64,000 nt of DNA, from NCBI RefSeq assembly GCF_907164915.1, contig NC_061862.1, positions 125,559,641-125,623,640 on the forward strand, written 5' to 3'. Source of the DNA: Impatiens glandulifera (taxonomy: Eukaryota > Streptophyta > Magnoliopsida > Ericales > Balsaminaceae). The first letter of the stretch is position 1; every line of letters begins with the position of its first letter. Below are positions 54,415 to 64,000 of this stretch, piece by piece. The notes under the pieces are model-generated. The model was not told the origin of the DNA and did no database searches. It saw only the letters and a program-made list of their open reading frames with translations. The translations under genes and the position numbers were made by a program.

Positions 54415-55110
54415 TTAAATAGACCAGGAGTTTGCTTCCTATGGTCACTAAAATGCTCATGGCTTACCCGAAGCAAACAAACATTTGTTGACTCTTTTGC
54501 TTACTTATCCAGTGAACAGAAGGCCTCAACACTCCGATGGCCGCTGGCTCTTTTCCCTCTCCTCGCTTTGAAGGTGATACTCTTGCTGATCCCACTATTT
54601 TGACTCTTTGTGATAGGATGCGAACGGTATTTTAAATGTAGTGACATGTGAATAACTTATACATTTGAGCCTGTGTGGAACAAAGGCCGCCGTCTTCATC
54701 TGACGAAGCTTCTTCGTCTGGGTAATAAAAGCCTCATTTCTCGCTTGAGCCTGGCCTTGTTCTTCATCCTGCACACCAGCAAAGAACTTGGTCGTTCCGT
54801 TCCTCTCCCTCTGGTCGACTCAATTACATCGACCCAAATAAAAACATAAACTTTGAGGCTCAATAGCTAAATACATGGCAATTGAATCATAAGCCGAGAT
54901 CATAAAGAGCATACTGCGAGTAGGAAGTGGAATTAATACAATGGATTCAAAAGCATCAAACCTCTGCGAGCAAGCAAGTTGGAGAAAGCGCTTGATGGGA
55001 CCCCCGACCGCGCTTATGACTCGTCCGTATCGTCTCTCGTTTAGGTCGACCGCTCTACGATGGCTAAGCTTTTTTCGAGAGAGGGACTTCACTGACAAAG
55101 GTTTCCGAAT
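54415..55110 (-). other. Nuclear mitochondrial DNA insertion (NUMT)
   Basis: About 700 bp with distinctly higher GC than the surrounding AT-rich DNA. The minus strand carries a segment of mitochondrial nad2 (54838-54963). The flanks read like plant mitochondrial intron or intergenic sequence. The boundaries are judged from base composition and are approximate. Confidence 0.78.
54838..54963 (-). pseudogene. nad2: nad2 exon fragment (mitochondrial origin)
   Basis: NADH dehydrogenase subunit 2 piece, a complex I membrane subunit. The minus strand reads RFDAFESIVL, then SMLFMISAYDSIAMYLAIE and PQSLCFY, matching the conserved transmembrane stretch of plant nad2. Ser and Pro occur where the mature protein has hydrophobic residues (S in FES, P in LIPLP, S in YDS, P in EPQ). 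These are positions of the kind corrected by C-to-U editing in mitochondria, so this is a DNA copy of unedited mtDNA rather than a retrotranscript. The match stops after FY; upstream of RFDAFE the sequence looks intronic. Not functional in the nucleus. Confidence 0.82.
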
Positions 55111-55242
55111 TCTAATTATTAATGTCGTTGTTATACTCCCGCCGCAATTTCGAGGTTATTATGAGGATGTAATTTTGTCTCTAATGATCGGGAATGAGGG
55201 TTTCGAAGGGGTGCTTTGGTTCCAAGATCTTAATCAAGAAAC

Positions 55243-56900
55243 TCTAATATTACTTATTATTACATATTTAATTGAAAAAATAAAAATATAAAAAAAATTA
55301 ATTAACCAATTCATTTAAATTTTTATATTTATAATGATTTTGATTATTTAATAAGCAAATTCGAGGGTGTATTCTTAAACATTCTCGGGCATGATCATAA
55401 ACCCTAAATCACCCTCCGTGGAAGAACCCTTAGGCTTTCTCTCTAATGTTTGTTTTACTCTAATATAAAATTCCTTCCATACATGTCCCTTAGGTTTTTA
55501 TCACCAATGTTTGCATTACTCAAGCCAATATTTCCTTCATATACGAACCCTTAGATTTTTTTCACCAATGTTTGCGTTAGTCAAGTCAACATCCCCGCTT
55601 TCATTTCAACTACCAATGTTCGCGCACTCACATTTAATAATTACTTTTTTGGGAGGGATTCAAACCCTAGTATCAATTTTATGGTTGGGCGGATCAACCC
55701 ACGACCGACCCAAGTATCCATTACTTTCAAATACATATCCAAATTAACCACAACTCTTGACCCGACAATCCAGCCACTTTATAAATTAAGAATTATTATA
55801 TATATATATATATATATATATTATCTATTAGGTCTAATATTCCTTCTTGTTATATATTTATTTGAAAAAAATAAAATTATTAAAAAAAAATAACAAACCA
55901 ATTCATTTAAGTTTTTATATCTATAATGATTATAATTATTTAATAACCAAATTAGATGGTGCAATCTTAAACATTCTTGCGCATGATCATAAGTCCTAAA
56001 TCACCCTCCGTGGAGAGACTCTTAGGCTTTCTCTCCAATGTTTGTTTTACTTTAAGTCGGCATTCCCTCCATGGAATGCCCCTTAGGTTTTTATCACCAA
56101 TGTTTACATTACTCAAGCCAACATTTTCACCATAGACGAACCTCTAGATTTTTTCCACTAATGTTTGCGTTACTCAAACCAACATTCTCGCTTCCATTAC
56201 AATTACCAATGTTCGCGCACTCACATATAATAATTACTTTTTTCGAGGAATTATAACCCTATTATCAAGTTTATGGTTGGGCGGGTCAACCCACGACCGA
56301 CCCAAGTATTCATTTAAGTTCACATTAATATCCAAATTAACCATAGCTCTCGACTCGACAATTCAAACACTTTAAAAGTTAATCATTATTATATATATAT
56401 TATATATTAGGATTTAATATTACTTATTATTATATACTTATTTGAAAAAAAAAATTAAAAAAATAAACTAACCAATTCATTTAAGTTTTTGTATCTATAA
56501 TGATATTGATTATTTAATAACCAAATTCGATGGTGTATTCTTAAACATTCTTGGGCATGATTCTAACCCCTAAATCACCCTACGTGGAAGAACCCTTAGA
56601 TTTTATCTTAAATGTATGTTTTATTCTAAGTTGGAATTCCTTCATTGGAATGCCCCTTATGTTTTTATCACCAATGTTTGCATTACTCAAGCCAACATTT
56701 CCTCTATAGACGAACCCATTGATTTTTACTTAAACCAACAAACATGCTTCGAACCCATAGATTTTTACATAAACCAATATTCATGCTTTCATTTCAATTA
56801 CCAATGTTTGCGCACTCACATATAATAAATACTTCTCTTGAAGAAATTTGAACTATAGTCTCTTGTGTGAAATATTAAAACTTTAACCGCTAGACCACTT
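55243..56900. repeat. Three tandem ~587-bp units
   Basis: Unit starts: CTAATATTACTTATTATT at 55243, CTAATATTCCTTCTTG at 55832 and TTAATATTACTTATTATT at 56417. Each holds AACCAATTCATTTAA, AATCACCCT-CGTGGA and CCTTAGGTTTTTATCACCAA, a ~60-bp sub-repeat with CCAATGTTTGC, and ends in a TA microsatellite. Units differ by many substitutions, so the array is old. Confidence 0.88.
56843..56897 (-). repeat. tRNA-like (SINE-type) promoter in the third unit
   Basis: On the minus strand TGGTCTAGCGGTTAAAG (56897-56881) resembles a pol III A box, and GTTCAAATTTC (56853-56843) a B box, 27 bp apart. A related B-box-like stretch (reverse of GGATTCAAACCC) occurs in the first unit near 55657-55668. It suggests that the repeat contains a degraded tRNA-derived SINE. 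No cloverleaf can be drawn with confidence. Confidence 0.45.
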
Positions 56901-57273
56901 ATGATTGTTCGAAATAATTTTATAATTTTGTATATATATATATATATATATTTTGTAAGTTAGATTTTAAATAATTATATAAATTTTCATACACATACAA
57001 AAAAATATATATAATAAAAATAAGTATATCCCTTATACTAATGTTAAAAACAAATATTTCTATTAAAAATTATATAACATTATATATAATAAAAATTATT
57101 AAATTTATTATCCTAATTTTTCTCAATATATTGTATAAATATATTATGAAAATAAGTTTATTTTTATTTTTTTCCTCTTATATATATTATTCTAATTATA
57201 AAAATTCACCTAAATTATTTTTCTATATATATTAATTATTTATATATATATATATAATAACGCTTAATTTAAA

Positions 57274-57429
57274 GAGGAGTGATAGGGAGAGAAATTGAGG
57301 GAGAGAATGATGTGTCAATACTTAGAAAAAAGATAAAAGGTGAGGAGAAAGAGAAGAGAGAAAAATTTTGTTATTTTTTGACTAATCAAATTGCACCACA
57401 TCATTCCCTCCCTCAAATTCCATTTCCTC
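57274..57429. mobile_element. Mutator-like MITE, copy 3 (156 bp)
   Basis: Starts GAGGAGTGATAGG and ends CATTTCCTC, related to the MITEs at 36 and 321 but shorter. The 9-bp duplication TAATTTAAA is at 57265-57273 and 57430-57438. The inner arms GAGAATGATGTG and CCACATCATTCCC are complementary. Confidence 0.85.
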
Positions 57430-57438
57430 TAATTTAAA

Positions 57439-58319
57439 AATTTTGAAGTGTAGAGCACGCTCTCTCTCCACAATCATTCACAAATCATGTCATTTCTCTT
57501 TCATAATTTATTTATATATTTTAGATGAGTTTCTCTCTGACATAATTACATATCCAAGTTACTAATTTATATTTTCTATCATAATTATTAATTTATCTTT
57601 TTTAATTTTTATTTTATTTTATCTCTCATATAAATATATTCTTTTTCTTCATTAATTTTATATAAATTTAATTTTTTAACACAAATTATATAAAATATAT
57701 ATTATCTTATTAATAAATAAATATTTATTTTTATATTATTTTTATGTGTAATATACATAATAATAATAATAATAATAATAATAATATTTTTTAAATTCTT
57801 CCTCATTATAATTACTAATTTATCTCTTCTTCAATAATTACTAATTTCTCTTTACTAATTAATATTTTTATTACTTTTATCTTTCCTATATATTTTTTTA
57901 ATCATTAATATATAAATTTATTAATCATTTTAATATGAAATTTTTATATATTTTTATATTTAATATTAAATATTTATTTATTTTTATATATAAATATTTA
58001 TAATATACATAACAATACTATATAATATATAATAACGTTTAATACTCACACTCTTGTATAGTATTTTTTTTCTCCCTTCTAATCAATTACTTTTAATTTT
58101 TTTAATATGCATTTGTCTCTCCTATATATAAATATTTTCTAATTAAATTTTGTATCTCTAATAATTAATTTATTTTTTTATATTATCACTCATCATTTTT
58201 ATATTAATTTTTCTTCATAACTAATTTTTTTTTCTCTTATAATTAATTTATTTTTTTATGTTATCACTCCTCATTTATATATTAATTTTCCTTCTTAAAT
58301 AATTTTTTTCTCTCTCATC

Positions 58320-58363
<44 letters not shown>

Positions 58364-58563
58364 TTATCTCTCATAACTAATTTATATATTTTATTTCTCT
58401 TCATATCTATAATACATTTTATAATTAATTTTATATAAATATATAATTATCTCTTTATATATTAACTCCTATATTTTTATTTTTATTAATATATATTTTT
58501 AAATTCTTTTCATATTTATTATAAATTATTATTTTTATTTTTATATTTTATCCTTATGATATA

Positions 58564-58607
<44 letters not shown>

Positions 58608-58641
58608 CTCCCTTCTAATCAATTACTTTTAATTTTTTCTT

Positions 58642-58694
<53 letters not shown>

Positions 58695-61341
58695 AAGTGC
58701 ATTTCTCTCTCATATATATATATAATATATTTTCTATTTTTATTTTCTCTCATCATATATAATTAATTTTGTAAAAGAAAATTTAAAAATCATTAAACAA
58801 ATTTTTTTGGATCAAATTATCTTTATTTGGTTTTCCACTTCAGTTTGTTTATAAAATAGCTCGAACTAGATAAAATTATAATTGACCTGCGAGTCTAAAA
58901 TTATATAATATAAAGATATTGTTTTCCCTACAATATAAGGTGTTGCACTAAATCGTAATTTGTAAAGGAGTGAGAAATATATGATGACAATGAAATATTT
59001 TTTGTAATGAACTCTTTCGATTCACATCCGTAAATCTTGACTACATTACTAAAATGGTAAAATTTAAGATCATTCATTTTTTTCTATTGATTTGTCATTA
59101 TTATCGGGTATGATTGTATGAAGATTAGAAAACATTAAAAGATTGTCAGTTTCATGTGTTTGATCACATTTTAATATGTCACTTGATTTAATGTATTTAA
59201 CGATATTACAATTATTTTTTTCTTCTATAATATAGGTCCACGTTTTCAATCTTCGTTACCTTAGTTAGTGAAGAATCATGCAAATATTTACACCTTATAT
59301 ATTTCTCTAATATGGCTCAAGGTTCTCATATTTTTTGAGTGTTTTGGTTTTAAAGTTTCTATAAAGACTTTTTAGAGGAGGTGGATAAATTTGGCGATAT
59401 TAAAAAGCTTAAATATTCGTGACAATTTTGTAGATCAAATGGTAAAAGACTTTTACGTCAATCAATTTTCTTAATTACAGTTTTTTTAGATATCATTATA
59501 AAAAAACAGCATAATGCAAGTTTACAACATCTATGTCCAAGCGAGGAAGAACATACAACAAATTTACTAAACAATTTGAGTGGATACTTAATAATTTTCA
59601 TTGACATTATATAAATAATATTAACATTTTTTTTATGAATATAATCATAAAAAACATTTATAATGATTTATTAGGATGACCAACTTCTCATAAATGATAG
59701 ACTTTCTTGAAGACATATATTGTCAATGCGATAAAATATATATAACCGTTGTGCCTATTATAACATTATACATTTCAAACATGTTGATAGTTAATGAATT
59801 TATATTATTTTTTATTCTTAATAATCAAATCTTTTTATTATTATTATCACAAAAGTCAACACAAAAGGTAACTATTTTCCTGTCGAAACTCCTAAAATAG
59901 AATTAAGGATAACAAAATACACTTTTTTTTCCATTATTATTTTTTAAATAATTTATACACATTTAATAAAATTTTGTCATTTTAACTTATATATTAAATT
60001 ATTCTTTATTCGTTTTAAAATTTGTTTGACATTATGCAAATAATTATTTTTAATATGCTAAATTATAATATCTTTTGGTCAACAAATAATGTTTTTGACA
60101 TTATCTAAAATTGATTATAATACTCATTATCTCCTAATAATGATCATATTAGTTTTTAAATAATTTATGCATGTTTTTTAAATCTTCATACACCGGTTAA
60201 TAAAGAATCCATGCAAATATTTACACATTTTATGGTTTTCAGACGAATTACCCTAAAGTGTAGTTGTGAAGATGAATTGTCCAAATTAAACCTTGAGTCA
60301 TTTAATAAAATATTGTCATTTTAACTTATGTATTAAATTATTTTTTATTCGTTTTAATTTTATTTTTTTACATTATGCACTTATTTGTTTTTAATATGCT
60401 AATTTATAATATTTTTAGGTCAACAAATAATTGTTTAACATTTTTTATCAAAGATTGATCATAATACTCATTATTTCCTAATTTTGTAGATATTTGTTTA
60501 TTTTAATTATGACAATGTTTATTTTAATATGTTTTCTAAAATTTATGATTATTTTCAGTTAAAATTTTTGTTAATGTTTACACATAAATTCAACTTTATT
60601 CAAAATATTCAAAGTATTCCGTAAAAATATATTGGTGGTTAAAATATATAAATTTAATGAGTTGATTTGAGTAAGATTATTAGACGAGAATTTGATTAAA
60701 TTTATGAATAAATGTGAAATGAGATGTTTGATTAGTAAAAAAAAGTTAAAATTTGGAGTATCATGTTTGATAAAAATAATAGTAATAATATAGAAGGGAA
60801 CTAATATTAATATTTTTAAAATTAAAATTTATTTATATTATTTTTCTTTCAAATATATTTGACTTGTTTTTTTTTGTCTTTTAATATTCATATTTTAAAA
60901 TTATTAATTATATATATATATATTCATAAAATATAAAAAATATGTAATATATATTATTAAATAATAAAATTTAAAAAATATATATTTTGACATATTTTAA
61001 ATTTTTAATAAAATTTTTTTATTTTAATTTATAATTGTCTTGTATAATTTTACTAAAGTATTATATTATAAAATTGTTTTTATTAAATAAAATTAATAAT
61101 TAATGTTATTATTTAATATAAAATTAATAATTATATATATATATTAATATATTATTAAATAAATTAAATTAAATAAAAAATAAAAAATTTTAAAAAGAAT
61201 TAAAAAAAAAAAGCAAAAGTAACTTAAGATTAATAATAAAAAAAATTAAAAATTATATATGTTTGAAAATATATTTAACTAATCATGTTAAGTTTTAAAA
61301 TAATAAAGAAAATTTGAGACTTATTAATTATTCATGACAAG
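57439..61341. other. AT-rich gene desert
   Basis: About 3.9 kb of very AT-rich DNA. TA microsatellites lie at about 58329-58358, 58568-58604 and 58645-58691. The stretch TAATCAATTACTTTTAATTTTT occurs twice (58080 and 58608), and a related ~300-bp pair occurs at 59930-60120 and 60300-60480 (TTTAATAAAATTTTGTCATT phrases). No gene, RNA or element boundary that I can support. Confidence 0.65.
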
Positions 61342-61600
61342 TTGGAGACGACACCTTTCTTCCTACAAGAAATGGCACTTCTTTGGTGGAGGAGGCGAGA
61401 AGGAGATATTGAACGAGGGACCTTGAGGATGGAAACATGGGAAGACTTCAAGACCGAGTTCAATCGCCAATTCTTTCTAGAGAATGCCGAGTACGAGGCT
61501 ATGAAAATGTTGAGTCAACTTGTGCACAAAGGGACCATCGAGGAGTATGTGAAGGAGTTCCAAGAGTTTATGCTCGAGTTACCTAGTCTAACTATATATT
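61342..61600 (+). pseudogene. gag: Ty3/gypsy gag fragment
   Basis: An open stretch encodes the core of the Retrotrans_gag family: FLQEMALLWWRRREGD, then METWEDFKTEFNRQFFLENA and MLSQLVHKGTIEEYVKEFQE with FMLELPSL. The W-W, the T-W-x-x-F-K and the E-Y-x-x-x-F patterns are diagnostic. It is cut on both sides by AT-rich DNA, with no zinc knuckle, protease or LTR nearby. Base composition is clearly higher in GC than its flanks. Confidence 0.85.
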
Positions 61601-61614
61601 TAATAATTAATTAA

Positions 61615-62392
61615 TTATATTAATTTTTTTATTTATTTATTAATATTTTTTTTGTTGTTAAATATCAATTTTCACTAAATAGTGAAAATTAATATAGTTA
61701 TAAAAAACGCAAATAAACTCAAAATGTGTTATTTTAGTATTTTATTTTCTAAACAAGTAAATTAGCACGGACTAAAATCATATCAAAGTAGAATTTTATA
61801 TAATTTAATTGGTAATATTATCCAAATCTTAATATTTGAAAAAATTAAATTTAAAACTTATATAAATGAAATTTTATATTTTTAGATATTTGATAAATTT
61901 AAAAATATATATTAACATTAAATTTAATTAAAACTATTTTTTTTTTAAACTAAACCAATTGAAAATTAATTAAATTTGAATAATATTAGTTCTCTTCTAA
62001 AACATTTATATATAAATAATATTTTGTTTATATTTTTTATCTGTGAATTTTCAAAAAAAAAGTTAAGTAATGAACATGAAAATGAAGACATGTTTATAGA
62101 ATATAAATTTTACACTTTCATGAGAATAAATGTATGGAGATACACAACAATAACAAATATATAATAACATATATTTATTTATGGAAAAAACATATGAGTT
62201 TCCAACTATACACATGATTCATTATCTAACATAGTTTATGATACATTTTGGGCTTCTCGTAAGATGCCATAAAATTAGAGTATAATACAAGTCATTCATC
62301 ATATTGATTTTGTCTCATAAATTTATTCTTAATTATTATATAGATTGTCTTATCTCTCATAATTAATTTATATTTTTTATCTTAAATCATAT

Positions 62393-62423
<31 letters not shown>

Positions 62424-62780
62424 AAAGTTTGAATATTGGAAGAATAATGATTATTTTTGTATTTAAAAATATGTTATTTTATTCTTAAAAAAGTTACTTA
62501 AATAAACTAATTATGTAAGTTCAAATGTTAAAAGTCGGGTTAAGACATCAATTACTTATTCACATTAAAAAAAGGTCTTAAATGGAAGTATATTATAATT
62601 TTGAAAATCATGTTAACATTCTAATTATTTTCTGAAAATGTGAAAGATTAATTTTAAGGTACATGTAATGTTTTTTTAAAATTTTTTTAATTGTTTTTTT
62701 ATAACTATTTATGTATAAAATAATTGTATAAAATTTATGTCTTATTTATGTCTTATTTATCTTAATTTTATAACTATAAC
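61615..62780. other. AT-rich intergenic DNA
   Basis: Nothing supportable apart from a TA microsatellite at about 62397-62422. Confidence 0.6.
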
Positions 62781-62806
62781 CGTGCAACGCAGGGTATCTT
62801 ACCTAG
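62779..62806 (+). mobile_element. Helitron-like 3' terminus
   Basis: ACCGTGCAACGCAGGG is one base short of the CCGTGCAACGCACGG hairpin typical of plant Helitron 3' ends. It is followed by TATCTTAC and CTAG at 62803-62806 next to a T. The 5' end (TC next to A) was not located in the AT-rich DNA to the left. Confidence 0.6.
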
Positions 62807-62954
62807 TTATATATAATGGTAAGAGAATTTTTTTTAATTAAGAAAGAGAGAGTATAAAGAGGAGAGGAGAGAGAATTGATGACGTCAATTTTTGTGGTGT
62901 CTTATTGACTTTAAACATCATTATATTTATATATATATATATATATATATATTT

Positions 62955-63349
62955 GAGGACCGGAATTAAAATATCAAATAAGCATAAAATATTTCAGAAT
63001 CGCAAAACCCTAATCAAGAAACGCTAATCACAAAATACTAATAAAAAAAGCTTTAAACCCTGACAACAAACAAGCATACAATATATCAGGATCAAAATAT
63101 CAAACAAACATACAATATCGAGATTTTACTTTGGTGACTTGGTGGATGCAGGAATAATCTTTTCTTGAAATGAAGACGAAGAGACATAGGTTTAGAAACT
63201 AATAGAAACGAAAACGTATAGTAGAAATAAGATACTATAAGACTTACCATTTCAAAATTTTAAGCTCAAGAAGAAGGAAGAAGATGCTGAATAAGAATAG
63301 CTAGAATTTTTGACTGAAGAAGAAGACGTCGAACAAGAGGTTTTTCCAG
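62955..63349 (-). pseudogene. Second copy of the Ulp1-like gene leader
   Basis: Matches about 13950-14345: AAACCCTAATCAAGAAAC phrases, GATTTTACTTTGGTGACTTGG, AAGACGAAGAGACATAGG, the donor-containing stretch ACTTACCATTTC, and GAAGAAGGAAGAAGA. It diverges by roughly one base in ten to fifteen. It ends after TTTTTCCAGA, where LTR D sequence begins without a gap. Confidence 0.85.
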
Positions 63350-64000
63350 AAAGGTCTGCTCGCGCTTCTTAGACTGCTGCTGAAGATAGACGCCTGCTTG
63401 CGCTTCATTAGACTGCTGCCAAAGATAGACGTCTGCTCGCGCTTCTTCGGACTGCTGCTGAAGATAGATGTCTGCTCGCGCTTCTTCAGACTGTTGCTGA
63501 AGATAAACGTTTACTCACGCTTCTTGAGTTGTACCTACGCATAAAACATTTGCACAACTTGATTTTGTTCACGAACACATCATTAAAAACTATGTCGTAT
63601 TGATAAAACTTACTTTTATTCAGCTAAGTTTGTTTTAATCAATTAACACATTTTTCTTATTTTAATTTAATTAATTATTTAATTAATTTCCCCTTTTTCT
63701 TTTATTTAATTTATTTTAATCGATTTCATTATCATTTTAGAACATCTCTGCCTAAACTAATTTTTATTTATTTATTGATTTGATTTCTCTTCACCCTATA
63801 TTCACACGAACATTTACATTGTAATTATAAAAAAATAAATAAATAAATTTTAATAAAAATAGTTTAATAGCATATAAACTTTCGGATTTTTTTTCAAAAT
63901 TCTTTTATTTTTTTAATTACTTATTATTTTGACTAAAAGCAAATGTAAAAATATGTTTCCAAACTCAACGTTTCCAAATTATTGCAGATCATGTGGACAA
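63350..64000 (-). mobile_element. Partial second copy of segment D
   Basis: Starts inside the CTTCAGACTGCTGCTGAAG array and continues parallel to about 50735-51400 up to the window edge, including GTTGTACCTACGCATAAAACA and the AT-rich part beyond. There are many substitutions but the order is kept. It continues outside the window. Confidence 0.85.

Noticed and set aside
56843..56897. A functional tRNA gene
   Set aside because: Only box-like motifs; no acceptor stem or cloverleaf could be drawn, and it lies in a degraded repeat.
57041..57235. Short frames in AT-rich DNA (also 59694-59900, 61976-62164, 46909-47094)
   Set aside because: Composition is Ile/Lys/Asn/Phe-dominated as expected from AT-rich non-coding DNA, with no start context or family.
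62855..62935. A fourth MITE copy (GAGGAGAGGAGAGAGAATTGATGACG)
   Set aside because: Only the first bases resemble the MITE arm. No matching right end or 9-bp duplication was found.

Overview
This is nuclear DNA of a flowering plant. It is very AT-rich, has no intact host gene that I recognise, and is almost entirely transposable elements stacked inside one another. The evidence is plant-type Ty1/copia elements of the Sirevirus/SIRE lineage, a CACTA (En/Spm) element, an L1-type LINE, a Ty3/gypsy gag scrap, Mutator-like MITEs, Helitron-like ends, and a nuclear copy of plant mitochondrial DNA carrying nad2. The exact taxon cannot be read from the sequence. A dicot, perhaps an asterid, is a weak guess.

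Layout. 1-530: two adjacent 201-bp MITEs. 835-2116: a solo LTR with its target duplication. About 3300-5838: the 3' remnant of a Sirevirus-like element with its 3' LTR. 5845-14330: a broken minus-strand gene resembling the Ulp1-associated mobile genes of plants. Its 5' part (leader plus a first large exon) has been amplified into seven tandem units of about 863 bp (8151-14181). About 14340-49531: a CACTA element. It has subterminal AAATCTTTCGGT-type repeats, a transposase gene (TNP2, DUF4218 and DUF4216 parts), a second En/Spm-type gene, and the right terminal repeat. Three retroelements cut through the transposase gene: copia element A (16670-35525, + strand, TSD GATGT), a 5'-truncated LINE (35871-36627, about 14-bp TSD) and copia element B (36859-46278, - strand, TSD TATAT).

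Element A is itself split in its integrase by composite element C (20617-30005, TSD AAAAC). C is the most unusual object here. Its two 1260-bp LTRs are inverted, not direct: both U5 ends face outward and both polypurine tracts face inward. It carries no pol. Inside are three diverged minus-strand copies of an extra ORF (one of 947 codons, intact) and a plus-strand gag fragment.

49611-64000: a minus-strand LTR-like segment (D), AT-rich filler, the NUMT, a 3x587-bp tandem repeat with a tRNA-like promoter, a third MITE, a gypsy gag scrap, Helitron-like ends, and at the right edge a chimera of the Ulp1-like leader fused to a second copy of D.

How the parts relate. Elements A, B, C, F and the isolated LTRs D and E look like branches of one retroelement group. 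Their LTRs share a conserved hairpin-plus-motif block (GGGGTGACGTAGGAG ... CGAACATCCATAAAC). A, B and F also carry arrays of short palindromes (TTAGAC-n5-GTCTAA). A and B have an iMet-type primer site. An extra ORF of one fast-evolving family follows pol in A, and gag in the pol-less B. Order of events by nesting: CACTA first; then A, LINE and B into it; then C into A, very recently because its arms are almost identical.
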